From contig JASAMV010008519.1 in the NCBI GenBank assembly GCA_030248065.1, positions 1 through 64,000 on the forward strand: 64,000 bases of DNA, given 5' to 3'. Of this stretch, positions 43,589 through 55,443 are shown piece after piece. Position numbers and translations under genes: made by a program. The stretch is from Rhynchonema sp. JSB1_4. Taxonomy: Eukaryota > Nematoda > Chromadorea > Monhysterida > Xyalidae. The stretch's first letter is position 1. Every line of letters begins with the position of its first letter. The notes beneath the pieces were generated by a model. It was given only the letters and a program-made list of their open reading frames with translations. It made no database searches and was not told the DNA's origin.

Positions 43589-43760
43589 TACATACATGCG
43601 CTAATCGACTCAAACCACTTAAAATACTAAGCAATCGACGAACATCACCAAACCTGACAAAACAGTACATTATCATGCGGACCTGAGCAATTCAACATTT
43701 CAATCATGCACACTCAACAAAATATGCAAATGGCATTTTACATCATTCTGGCAAATACGA

Positions 43761-43917
43761 ATGGGCTTCTTCCAAAATTGCGGCGAACGATTGAGCAAAG
43801 ACGCCTTTAACGGCAATGCCAGCATGAGCAACGTGAAGGCATGGCCATGCACGGTTTTTGGTGATGCTCCTTTCAAACAGGTCTTGCTCGAAATGGCAGG
43901 GCCCAATGGCACGACAC
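43761..43917 (+). CDS. Possible exon fragment, Cys-containing, unknown family
   Basis: A plus-strand frame reads MGFFQNCGERLSKDAFNGNA and NVKAWPCTVFGDAPFKQVLL, and then runs into a transposon end at 43918. The opposite strand is open as well, so coding sense is uncertain. The FxNCG...C pattern vaguely recalls the start of ML/NPC2-type domains, but I would not assign it. Confidence 0.2.
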
Positions 43918-44735
43918 CAGTGGCTCGTTGCAAAATCAAAAGTCAGGATTCCGGATACCCAAAGACGAAATTTTCGGATACCGGACACCCAAAATGAAAA
44001 ATCTCGGATACCAGGGGGTTACCCCCAAAATAAAAATCTCGGATACCCGGGGGGTTTATTCAAAAAGGTGCATTTTTCAGAGGACAATTGAGCAAAATCG
44101 CTGAAGGAAGGGTAAACATGGACATTTTAGGGGCTACGCTTGCGTCAGCAAGGGATTTCGAGCATTTCAGAGGTAAAAATGGTCGATTTTTAGTTTCCGC
44201 AAAAGTTTTAAGGTAGAATACGATACCTTGGACAAAAGTCAGGACACTGGATACCCTGGGTCAGTGTAGCTCCTGGTCCGGAGGGGGAACAGGCGGTACC
44301 TCCTTTTTTCGAAGGGGAACAGACGTACCCACCTGGGGGGAAGGGCGGGAAGGACCCAAATTTGGAGAAAAGTCATCTTTTTAGGTCGAAAATTTGGCTC
44401 ATTTTTGCCCCGTTTTTAGAAAAAAAATCTCAATAAAAAGGGTATTTTGGTGACTTTTGACGACATTGACCTAAAATCACTCATTCTATGCCTAAAAATG
44501 CCTATTTTAGGCCAAGATTTGCCTATTTTAGGCAAAAATTGGGGGAGCAGACGTACCCGGAAGGGGAACAGTGGGGCAGGCGTACCACGGAGGGGGAACA
44601 GACGTACACAAAGGGCCCCCCTCCCGCCTCCCCAGGAACTACACTGCCCTGGGTTAAAAAATGAAAATACCGGGTACCGAATACCAGGCCGCAACCCCCT
44701 CCCCAACCCCACGCCCCTCCCCAACGACATCACTG
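43918..44735. mobile_element. CAGTGG...CACTG element of the GGTATCC family, with nested element
   Basis: The left end CAGTGGCTCGTTG and right end CAACGACATCACTG resemble those of 61690-62113; CGGATACC motifs lie at both ends. It carries the element 44272-44646 inside. No clean 8-bp duplication remains. Confidence 0.68.
44272..44646. mobile_element. hAT-like MITE of the CAGTGTAGTTCC family, 8-bp TSD
   Basis: The ends CAGTGTAGCTCCTGGTCC and CCAGGAACTACACTG are flanked by CCCTGGGT (44264-44271 and 44647-44654). GGGGGAACAGACGTACC arrays lie on both sides. Confidence 0.88.
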
Positions 44736-45429
44736 CATCAGTAACATATACATACTATATCGCGAGAGCCAGGCGATGCTCAGAGCACAATGAGTTGGGA
44801 TGGTCGAATTCACTATGCAATGCGTCAAGGACAAAATGCTAAAGCGTGTGATCCGCCTGCGTTGTGAATTGCGAATTCACCCACCCACCGTGTACATGAA
44901 AACGGCCACAACAGCATAAAATCGAAACATTGCCAACTGTCGAAGTTCGCGAATATACCCATATTCACACAGCGCAATCAGCGGGATATTATTACATGCA
45001 GCATATGTATCAACCAATTTGGTATTAGAATTGTTTTATGGTTTGTTGCATGTCAATATGTTCACAGTTTTGCGGACTAAACTTTCAACTTAATTCCTAG
45101 ACACACGTTTAGGCATGGCTCCAAACATGATAATGAACTTGTTGCCCAAAAGTGTTGACCGTCTGACTGCTCAGCGAATTAGATAGAATCAGCACCAACC
45201 CCCAAAGATAATTTACCAACGATAGTGAGCATTCAGCCAGATTGTCAACACGCCAGTCTATTCGCTAGCGCCATTCACGACACTCGATCGTGTCGTATTG
45301 AATCTGCCAATGATCACTGTCATGTTGTCGCATCCCGTCCCATCGCCGGTCGTGTCCGGCGCCAGACATTCGTCGCACAACTGCGAACAACATCAATCAA
45401 TAAATCAAGTACAGCAATACTCGATATCA
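44736..45429. other. Intergenic stretch downstream of PPM1G, nothing recognised
   Basis: Unique AT-rich sequence; the 92-codon plus ORF (45225-45503) overlaps the end of PPM1G in antisense and has no domain. It probably includes the PPM1G 3' UTR. Confidence 0.4.
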
Positions 45430-48400
45430 CCACCGCAGTTTTGCTCTTTCTATCACATGTGCTTTCGAGTTTTCATTACCGATGTTTTCAGCATGTCGAA
45501 TGATAACAAGACCAACAACGTCTTGTGACAAACACTGGTATTGGCACGAGCTTGAGCACAACAACCAAGACCGTTCCCTGAACGCCAGTTACCAAGTGGG
45601 TGGGTCTCGGTCAAAAAAATGTGAGGCCACTGCGACTGCGAACACAATTAGCGAACGGTCAAAATCGATCAATCCAACCAACCTGTTCACAAATATTTCG
45701 CAGCGGAATGTCATCGGCGAGCCGTTTGCGCACAAAGTCCACAACTTCTTGACTCGTTAGAGAATTCCTGTGTAACAAACAAACAGCATTTGATGTCACC
45801 AGTTGCAGTTGCTCTTGGTGTCCGGCATGGACTATGTACGCGATTTCACACGGAAATGCTTCGGATGCAATTTGCGCAACAAGCAGTTGATTTAGTTGGT
45901 CAAATTTCACTTCCAAACAACGTTGAATTCTGGCATTAAAAACATGAGAAACTTCGGATAAATAGCGAAGATATTACCAAATGCCGTCGCAAGCCAGCAC
46001 CATGAATTCATCTTTGTCGGTCAGTTGTTCGCTTTGTACATCAGGCAACGCTGAGATCATTTGAGCAGAAAGCGGCAGCGAAGTGTTCTTCTTGTAGAAA
46101 TGGTCGCCTGTGTGTGCGGTGCATGATAGTTCGCAAAAAAAAGGTTATTGTGTGAAACGAAATTCATCGCCGACCTGAAGCGCTGAACGCTTATCTGGCT
46201 GTGATTTGTATAACCAGATTTGGGTTGTTCTTTCAACCTGTTTTCCAAGACGGTGCATCAATACACTCGCGCTAGATAGTCACGTGACGCAAAAGACACC
46301 GTTTTATGCTCTTACCTAATCCCAACAGGTACAATCATTCATTCCTTAGTAAAGTGTAGCACATAAACACAATTGGCGCGTCTGGCATAATAGTTGGACC
46401 CAGGGTTGAAAAAAAAAATTTTTTTATTAACGAGCTTTTTTTTTAAAAAAAAAATTTTTTTTTTTGATTTTTTTTTGACGAAAAATTTTTTTATTAGAAA
46501 AAGTGTTGCAAACGACGTTTCAAGATAAATGAAATCGATACAACATATTTTTCAAAAATTGAAAAATTTTCGCCTCAGACCGAACTTGTGTGGTGACACC
46601 CGGTAGTATTGTGCAGATTCCATGGTCTCCGACCAGTCTGAGGTTGATGTTCACTAACGATGTTACTCTGATGTATTGTAGCATGCCGTACAACGTATTT
46701 TAATGCATCTAATGCCGTATATCTGATATACGACCATCAAAATATCGATTACAGCCCAAATCTTGCGCGTCAGATCGACTTTGCCGCCCGGTTTTGCACC
46801 AGACCTGCATATATATATGTGTAGTAGCATGTAGTAGCACATTATCGGTGCCACATCACTATAAAAGACCAGCCCCGCGCATCCCTGTACGGATTTGGGG
46901 ACAATACAGGGCGCCGCAGGCGCGATTTTGGAAAAATTGTCTCGTCCACAGAAAAAAGTGCTAATTTTTTACCTCGAAAAAGGCCATTTTTGGACATTTT
47001 AGCCCATTTTGGGCAACTTTTTTTTATTAAAAAAAAAAGCAAAATCTGAGTTTCAAAAAAAAAATTTTTTTTTTTTTAAAAAAATTTTTTAATTGACCAC
47101 TTTTTTTTTGAAACAACCCTGGTTGGACCTCTAATTAACACGATGCCCATTATTATTGTGTGACGGTGACAGCCAAAAAATCACGCCGGCAGACCACGTA
47201 CCGAAAGCGCGCGACAGATTTAGTCCTCCATTTACCCGGCCGTCGATCGAGATTTTGCCCCCGGCAGCACTGATACGTTTCCTTTCAACGTCGTCTTCCG
47301 GCTTGTGGTCCTGAGAAACGACGACCGCATTTGCGGTTTTTGAAATTGATTCACATCCAGTTTTATAAGAAAGATACTCAGAGTTCAAGCGTGAATGTCA
47401 CAGTAAGTATTGTTTTGAAGCGAAAAATTGGCTTGAAATGGCTATCGTATTTCCTTTCTATGCAAGGCAATCGAAACAAACGACCCAATTGTATAGCTCA
47501 TGCTCAACTCCTATTTGAGGTCGAGATTTCAGAAAACCAAGGAAAGAGATCACATATGTGTCCTTGCTAATCAAACACTGCAGTCAGCAGCAAACATAGT
47601 GGAATGTTTCATTGACATGCTGGCAGCGCACACGCAAAAAGCTCACAGCGAGCATGTGAAACATTGCTGTCGTTAGATTCCACAGGCAAACTTTGCCACG
47701 TTTTTGCTAACTGCGTGATCGAGATGAGTCGAAATTGTAATCTTCTCGACCGCCGCAACTAACAGTTCATTTAAAACACAACACAAAGTCGTTTGTTTCC
47801 ACGGACCAAGAAAAACAGGAAACTAACCTGAGATAAATCCAATGCCTTTCCGGCCCGACACAACACACAACGACTGTCGCCGATATTGACGACGTGTATT
47901 GAATCCCGAGCCAACAAGGCCACGCATGCAGTCGTGCCGCTGTCTTCGCCAGGCTGCAGTCAGCAACGCTGGCTTGTGTTCGGTCAATTAAAAACAAAGT
48001 GAAGTATCCAAAAAATCCGAATCATCACTTTTAGCGCTGATGTTTTTCTCATCAAACGGAACACATTGATTAAAAGCAGCAATTCTGCATTGGAAAAAAT
48101 CAATAATGCAAAGGGGCGAGCCATTAAATCCAACACCACCAACCGTATCACCGGTGGGACACATGAAATTCTCCTCCTCCTCGTCCTCTTGATATATCAA
48201 GGCCTCTCCCGCCTCAGACCCGGACTCAGAGTCCTGGTTTTCGTCCGGATTCTCCGGTGCGTCGCTCGAATCGCCATCGCTTTCATCTTCGGCGGACGAA
48301 CCGCCGGCTTCCGAACTAAAAAAACGTTGACTGAAAATCATCATGCTCCATTTTGTATTCCTCAACGTGTGACATTTCCCAAATCAGCAGCCACGTATTC

Positions 48401-51400
48401 GTATAGTCCCGCCACGAACTCATGAGACGACTTTGTTTTGAAGTTGACTTGAACGGATCCAATAATGTTCCGGTTCCACGTATTTCGGAAATGAAAGAAA
48501 GAGAAACGCATGTATTTTTTTAAAAACACGCTCTTATCTCGGTGCGTAAATTCCCTTTTGACTCCCAAAACATTTGTGTGTTGAACAACGTTGCTGTTCG
48601 TGAAAGCACGCAACAAATTGAGGTCAGCCGGCTGGAACTTGTCATCATGTCTCTCAGCCCAATCTCTTTCTTTTGTTTGCGAAAACACGTGTAGCCGTAG
48701 CATTTTTGAATCTGGCTTAGCAAGCTTTAAAAAAAGTCGTCTCATGAGCTCGTGGCTGGACTATACCTATGAATGTTTCACTGTTCTACCAGCTCCGAAA
48801 TCGAGCTCGTGTTGGTGTAGTTTGCGTATATACATCTTGTTTAGAAAATGGCGTGTGCTGCTGCATGCGTTGTGTGTATAAAAAGTGCCATGAGCCGACG
48901 GATTGCCTATACTTATCAACCATTGGATAGCATGGTTTTCGTATCACCTGTGCTTTATATGCACTTAGAACACATTATGTAACAAAAATACCCCTATTTT
49001 GTACTTGAGCGCTCATTTTTTATCGTGTTGGGCAGATTTTGGCTGGAATAAAAAATGGGGGTATCTCGAGTAACTGCGGATCCTTCCCCCCAAGGGAATC
49101 TTGGGTCAATTGACAATCAAACACACCTCTCATCCTCAGCATCGCTGCTTTCATCCACGTGGTCTTCGTCACTTTCATCTGATGTTTCATCCGCCTGCAG
49201 CTCTCCACCACATGTAGCTCTCGCCTGCTTTTTCTGCAAATCAATGAAACAACAATGAAGCACGGTTTTTGTTCAAAGTTCAACAGGAACAATTTGCACC
49301 TAGACGTCCGAATTTTAGGTGCAAATTTACAAAATTTTAGTTGCAAGATGACTGATCTAACGTAAATTGGCCAAATTCTAGGCGCACATTAGACCCGAAC
49401 CCCAATTTTTAGCCGCAAATAAAGTTTTAGGTCCAATTTGCGGAAACAAATTCGTCCAAGTTATGTATACTCTGACAATTCTTTTGGGAGAAACTTTTCA
49501 AACGCGTTGCCTGATCCGTAAAGCACACGATGCGTGCACTGGCTATAGCGGTCACGTGACTTCCGCAGCCAGTGCACGCATAATGTGCTTTACGGATCAG
49601 GCAACGCGGTTGAAAAGTTTCTCCCAAAAGAATTGCCAGAGTATATGTTGACGCTTATTGTTACTGAGCTGGCAATTTGAGTGCACAACCCCCATTTAAA
49701 ATTTACGACCGACCTCGGTCTTTCTACTGCCATTTCCCACCAACACCGAGTCTCACCTGCTGCGCACTAGTGCCACTGCCCGACGCACCAGGTGATGTTT
49801 TATCAGCATCATCGTCATTATTGTCTTCGCGTTCATCACCACTGTTCGATGGCGCCGTCGCCGTTTCGGGACTTCTGCAAGCAAAACATAGCATGATTGT
49901 TTGACTTCAATATTTGAGGGAACTTAAATTGCTCTGTTCGTATCCTAACTACCTGTCTGTATAGTTGCGTATTTTTCCACAGAATATATTTTTGGAAAAA
50001 AACCGGTTTTTTCAAATATTTTTCTAATAAAGGTCGTAATAAATAAATCCATGTTCAAAAAACGCCTATTTGGGAGAAAATTTTGTCGGACAACAGACTA
50101 AAAATGCATTTGGAGCTTGAAAAATGCTCATTTTGAACTGTTTAGCACCGATTTACAGTGGTTTTGACAACATCATTTTGCAACCTAGGAAAATTTCTCG
50201 GAAATTTTTGAAAAAAAACCGTTTTTTCCAAAACCTGCCACTAGAAAAAATTTCCGGAAAAATAAACACGTGTTTTTCCAGGCCTCGGAAAAAACTGTTT
50301 TTTCGGTTTATTTCCGAAAAAACGGTTTTTCCGACGAGGAATATACCTGTCAGCACATACCGACAACACTTCAAAATGCCAGATAGCTATATACGTACGT
50401 TCAAAGGTAAAAAGCAACTTCGACAAAAGTATAAACAGATGTGAGATAAACGCACTCGACATTGCGCGTCTTGTCGTGATCGTTTGCCAGATTGCGCACA
50501 TTCTTCCACGATTGCATCGCCGTGTCGACGTATTTGGCCGGCTCACCAGCCTCAGACTCGGACTTGGATGAGCGTTGACGCGGACTGGTGCTCGATGGAG
50601 AGTGTGCCTGAAAATGGAATGCTATGGAATGCTGCACAGAGAGCAACGTTGACACACATGATGATTGTAGCACCAATTTGACACATTTCGTCCGTTCACG
50701 GCCCAAACGAGTCCCAACGACCCAGTTCTGATGGACGGAGACAGACAAATGATCGGAAACCGATCAAACTGTGTCAACCTACGTTCCGTGCTGATTATAT
50801 TCAAGCGACTCGCGTTCATGTCAATCCTTCTTTCACCCTTCATTCAAGCAAGCAAAGGAGCAAAAAAAGTAGCAGTGGTGTAGTTGGGACTTGGGAGTAC
50901 TCCCCCTCCCTGGTATGGGGTATGCGAAATCGGCCGGGCGTATGAGGTATGGGAAATGTTTCACTTATGAACAATCACCCCTAAGAAATAAACTTTTTGA
51001 CCCAGAGAACTACCAAAATTGACCATTTTTCGCCTAAAAATGTCAAAAATCGCTTGCTACCGCAAGAAAACCCCGTTTTAAGCACTCTTTAGACGAATTT
51101 TTGGCACTTTTAGAAGATTTTTTGGGTCATTTTCTCAGAAACCCCACCCTCGGGTATCGGAAATTTTTGGAGAACCCCCTGGTACAGGAAATTTTTTATC
51201 TTTGGGGGCATGTATGGGAAATTTCCCGAAAATTGGGATGGGTATGGGGAAATTTCGATTTCTCAACGACACCACTGTACTGTATGTGCGTGTGGGTGGG
51301 GGTGGGTGTGTGGCCCCTCCAGCGGCGTGCGCGTGTGGCGCTTTCAACTGTGTGGGTTTTTTCGTCACCCACACACCAACAATAGCAGCAAAATTTTGTT

Positions 51401-54400
51401 CAATTGATGTTTTCCCCTTGAAGAAATTATCCGTTTTGTTCAACGTTGATGTTTTCAGTTTGGAAATATGGGTAACTTTGTTCAAACATGAAACAGAAAC
51501 ATTTAGACCAATTGAAATCGACCTGACAATTTTTACTGACAAACTGGCCAATTTTATGTATCTTTTTATTAATTTAAAGGTGTGGGTGTGGGTATTCAGC
51601 AGCTGTGTGGCTTTTTTCACAAAATGTGTGGGTGTGGATGCGCGGGTTTTCTATGGGCGTGTGTGGGACGCTGCAGATTCCGATCCCCAGAGCCTAGCAT
51701 AAAGTCGTCAATACAACAGAACTGGTAATAAAAAGGTTGCAAACCTCACCACAAGCCCGATTAACCTGAGTTTTCGGCGACTTATTCGTTGTTGTGCACG
51801 GACTGTCACTGGTCTTGGTCGGGCTGTGGTTCTGGCCAGAAGCCGGCGCCGCCACTGTTTCCAACATTTTATTTGCTTCATTATCCTGATCGATTGTGCT
51901 CGTGCCAGCAGCATCTCGATCTTCATTCGCACCAGAAAGGCTTCTGCAAATCGCAGCGTGATTTTTTACTATTTTTTTACTTTTTTTACCACATCTCTCG
52001 CTTTTGCATGTTTTTTCGTTGTTTTGGATTGTTTGTTTGTCAACCACATTTTTTGTTCACTGATTTTATTAATTCCGCCTGTTGGTTGGTTTTATACTGG
52101 GGGTGGAATACTTTTAAGCAGCATCATAACTCCTTCTGCAAACATGCAGCCAACAAGCGCAGTTGGCCAGCAGCACATAAAGCACTGTACGAACAAGAAT
52201 TGTAGTCATCCCGTTAAAGGTGCTGGTCAACAACCCATCGACTTCGTTTAATCTTGGGAGCAGTGCGCCTGAACAAAGGTGGAATATCGTGTTACTCGAC
52301 CCTGACTTGGGGAGTCGATTGGTTGCTTCCTGATGTTTCACGGCCGGGTTGAAGTTTGCCCCTCAGTGAAAAAATGCAAAATTATGCCGGGTTTCCGTGG
52401 AAAGGACAATTCGCGGCAACGTTTAATAATTTCAGAATATCAAGCACCAACGTTTGTTTCATTAGTATGATACACAGCTTTGCAGGAAACAGCTTGTATC
52501 CTGAAGGAGAGGTCATTTAGTTCCAAAAACCTGGTGTTTTTTGGTCACCGTTTTCTTCGCCGATAATTTTAAGCATCTGCGATTGACCAGCAAATGTGTT
52601 GATCGGACACAAAAATTCTCTAATTACTGTGTACATAACCTGTGCTTTTGAGTTCTCTGCACCAAACACAGCTAATACAATAATTAGGACAACATGCGCA
52701 AGTCGGTCATTATCAGCGCGCGCGCTCAAAAACAACGTGCAGATTCGAGCACTCAAAAATGTTTTGTCTTTTTTGGGGTCGCGCACGCCCATAATGACCG
52801 ACTTGCGCATGTTGTCCGAATTGTTGTATTAGCTGTGTTTGGTGCAGAGAACTCAAAAGCACAGGTTATGTACACAGTAATTAGAGGATTTTTGTGTCCG
52901 ATCAACACATTTGCTGGTCAATCGCAGATGCTTAAAATTATCGGCGAAGAAAACGGTGACCAAAAAACACCAGGTTTTTGGAACTAAATGACCTCTCCTT
53001 CAGGATACAAGCTGTTTCCTGCAAAGCTGTGTATCATACTAATGAAACAAACGTTGGTGCTTGATATTCTGAAATTATTAAACGTTGCCGCGAATTGTCC
53101 TTTCCACGGAAACCCGGCATAATTTTTGCATTTTTTCACTGAGGGGCAAACTTCAACCTGGCCGTGAAACATCAGGAAGCAACGAATCGACTCTCCAAGT
53201 CAGAGTCGAGTAACACGATATCCCACCTTTCTTAATGTGCACTGCCCCCAAGATTAAGCGAGGTCGATGGGTTGTTGACCAGCAGCTTTAATCTGGAAAA
53301 AACTTGGAACAAAGTCTCCGACCAAGTGAAGAACGGAGCAAGGAAACGAAACATAACCAGTGAAAACGTTACGAACTTTTTGCGCTTGATCTGCAAGGCG
53401 GCGGACTGCGGTGACTCCGAATAACATCGACGTAACGGATACTGCGCTGCAACCACGTCGTCTGTACAACTCTCATCTTTTATCGACCCATTTTCGATCG
53501 TCGTTCCTCCTTGTCCAACATCAGATTTCCCCTTGCCGCCACCACCAGCCGTGTCAGATTCTGAAGATTTAAGAATCGTTTTTGAGAATCAAAACACAAT
53601 TGTACTCTTCACATTGGAGAGCGACAATGAACGTGAATGATGGTAAACATGAATCAACATCAGGCTTCCAAGATATTAACACGGTGCAAAAGTTAAGCCG
53701 AGAAACATGCTGACCACGGTCACACAAATCCAATCTGTCAATGGAAAACTAGAACTTCCGAAATTATGATTGCGCACCTGATTTTATTCGCTTTGGTTCA
53801 TTTGTGACTTCTGTCGACTTCATTTTGTCACCTCCATTTACTAACCCATCGTCATCGCTGGACCTGCCGAATAAAATTAACGATCAAGGAAGTTCGGATT
53901 GGCTGCGAAATCAAAATAAATGCATAAGAATTAACAAGAACCAACTGACCGCTTGCGTTTCTTCGCACTATCTGCTGGTCCTTCTTTGGTTGCTGTGCTT
54001 TCAGGCTTCACATCACTTTCATCATCCTGAAACAGTCGAAATTAGAGCAAGAGCCGATATTAATTGGGTTTGAAGTAAACTATCAGCGTTAGGGATCGGG
54101 CAACGTCGAGTGTCGGCATCCAAAAAGTGTATGTATCGGTACCCATGATCACGATCTTTAATCAGCGCAGAACCTTGCACGAAACAACCCCCAAAAGAGA
54201 ATTGAACCCGGACACTTTGATGATCACAGTCACAACACCGTGTGAACCACTGCGCCACAGACCCACCTCGTCATCACTATCCCGTGAAATGTCTTGAATG
54301 AAATCGTCAACCAGTGATTTCTTCACGGTCACGTGTTTTCCATCCGCTTTTTCTTCGATTTCCAACTCAACTTTTCTCTCCCTTTTCGCGCGCAAATACG

Positions 54401-55443
54401 GCGATAAATGTTTGGTCTTGTTGCGCACCAACTTCTTGTTCGCTTTGTTGTGTTTATCTGTAGATCCACCACTACTTTGTGAATTTCTCATGAGAGCAAC
54501 AAATGATAATCCATCAACCAACGTTTCGACTTATCATCCCTAATCGCATCATAATGTTCTAATGAGAGACCGTATTTGGCCAAAAGTTCCTCAAGTGGAA
54601 TGAACGCGTCCTCCACCAATTCCATCGCTTCTTCAACGTCTTCCTTGCGTTTGGCTGCAAAAATACGTTGGTTAACGGGGGATGCTTTCGATTTGATTTT
54701 ATGGGCACCGTTTTCTATGATTTTAATTTGCGAATAGACACTGGTAAAAGACTGACGGATCAACTCATTCCTAACTGCTAACCGATTTTCGCGTCCTTTT
54801 CATTGTCGTCGCTGTCTGATTTCTTGCCCGCGATCTCCCTCAATGTCAACAACACGTCCGGCGTTCGCAAATGGTCGTCGAATTTGATGAAGGCTTCCTG
54901 AATGTGGCGCTCTTATCATTGTTCATCATCCCGGTCACGCTTCGGCTTATGATGATAATCAAAACTGGTAGTTGTGACTTCTAGACGGCAACCATTCATC
55001 ATAATAACCTGCAGCTTTTTCTCCATGCCCGCATCGCCCGCTTTCAATTTTGCCGGAAGAAACGATTTTAGAAACTCGGGTAATTTGTCGGCGGTGTAGC
55101 GCGCAACGTCAAAACCTGGACATTTTGTGGTGCGAAGAATAAATACCAGTTGAAACATAGCACGCAAATAACTTTTACGACATACCTCCGTGACCATCAT
55201 ACACGGCGAACATGGAGCACGAATCCGCAAAATTTAGAATGCAATTGTGCGCGTCCTGAATGGAGCAACAATGAACACAGCACGAGAACACCGATTGCCA
55301 TGCCAAAGAACAAAATGAAACACAAAGCCAACCTCCTGATTAACTCTCCATCCTTGCATTGACGTGGCTGCATACTCCACATGTCCGTCCTGTCCGGCCT
55401 CCGTCGTTTTCTCCTTGTTTGGTTGCGATAAATAGGCGCCCAT
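45430..55443 (-). CDS. PPM1G: PP2C-type protein phosphatase 1G (PPM1G)
   Basis: Minus-strand exons: 55443-55333, 55255-55186, 55115-55009, 54897-54783, 54654-54531, 54474-54267, 54026-53950, 53863-53778, 53560-about 53400, 51943-51766, 50607-50456, 49874-49757, 49233-49127, 48315-48144, 47953-47828, 47310-47202, 46107-45978, 45767-45683, and a last exon ending near 45430. MGAYLSQPN (myristoylation-type Gly2) and [14 protein letters not shown] open the catalytic domain. A long acidic Ser/Asp/Glu insert follows ([12 protein letters not shown] at its end), as in vertebrate PPM1G. The domain resumes: [67 protein letters not shown]. Known role: Mn/Mg-dependent Ser/Thr phosphatase acting on splicing factors and histones. 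Exon 9's 5' site and the C-terminal exon are uncertain; GNGLGC there may be the usual GxGCDN metal motif, but the following residues diverge. Confidence 0.9.
46401..47121. mobile_element. hAT-like element with CAGGGTTG ends in a PPM1G intron, 8-bp TSD
   Basis: It is flanked by GTTGGACC (46393-46400 and 47122-47129). It is a close, inverted copy of 38763-39455 and lies between PPM1G exons ending at 47202 and starting at 46107. Confidence 0.9.
48320..48835. mobile_element. E-family element carrying a P-family element (48401-48776)
   Basis: The P element runs GTATAGTCCCGCCACGAACT to GAGCTCGTGGCTGGACTATAC. It sits inside an E element (left: GAAAATCATCATGCTCCATT; right: GAAATCGAGCTCGTGTTGG), the reverse of the nesting at 23291-23813. 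It lies in a PPM1G intron. Confidence 0.75.
49462..49648. mobile_element. Near-perfect 187-bp foldback
   Basis: Arms of about 80 bases: TCTGACAATTCTTTTGGGAG through GTAAAGCACA, then CGATGCGTGCACTGG, mirrored to TTGCCAGAGTATA. The loop is about 25 bases (TATAGCGGTCACGTGACTTCC). It lies in a PPM1G intron, where it would form a strong RNA hairpin. Confidence 0.8.
49970..50345. mobile_element. hAT-like MITE of the TATACTTGCG family, 8-bp TSD
   Basis: It begins TATAGTTGCGTATTTTTCC. The flanking duplication is CCTGTCTG / CCTGTCAG (49962-49969 and 50346-50353), seven of eight identical. AAAACCGTTTTTT palindromes fill the interior, as in 63550-63967. It is in a PPM1G intron. Confidence 0.75.
50873..51277. 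mobile_element. MITE of the GTATGGGAAAT family in a PPM1G intron
   Basis: The ends CAGTGGTGTAGTTGG and CAACGACACCACTG, with GTATGGGAAAT arrays and the same core as 25157-25579. No 8-bp duplication is apparent, so the copy may be older or rearranged. Confidence 0.8.
52218..53287. mobile_element. 1.07-kb TTAA-flanked palindrome (piggyBac-like) in PPM1G intron 9
   Basis: The ends AGGTGCTGGTCAACAACCCA and its near complement are flanked by TTAA (52214-52217 and 53288-53291). The two arms of about 490 bases are almost exact reverse complements (for instance CAAAAACCTGGTGTTTTTTG near 52525 and near 52970), around a short middle with GCGCGCGCTCAAAAACAACG. Both arms give mirrored ORFs, which are therefore not separate genes. 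Confidence 0.9.

Noticed and set aside
52517..52987. Two identical 97-codon ORFs on opposite strands
   Set aside because: They are mirror copies created by the two arms of the 1-kb palindrome, not paralogous genes.
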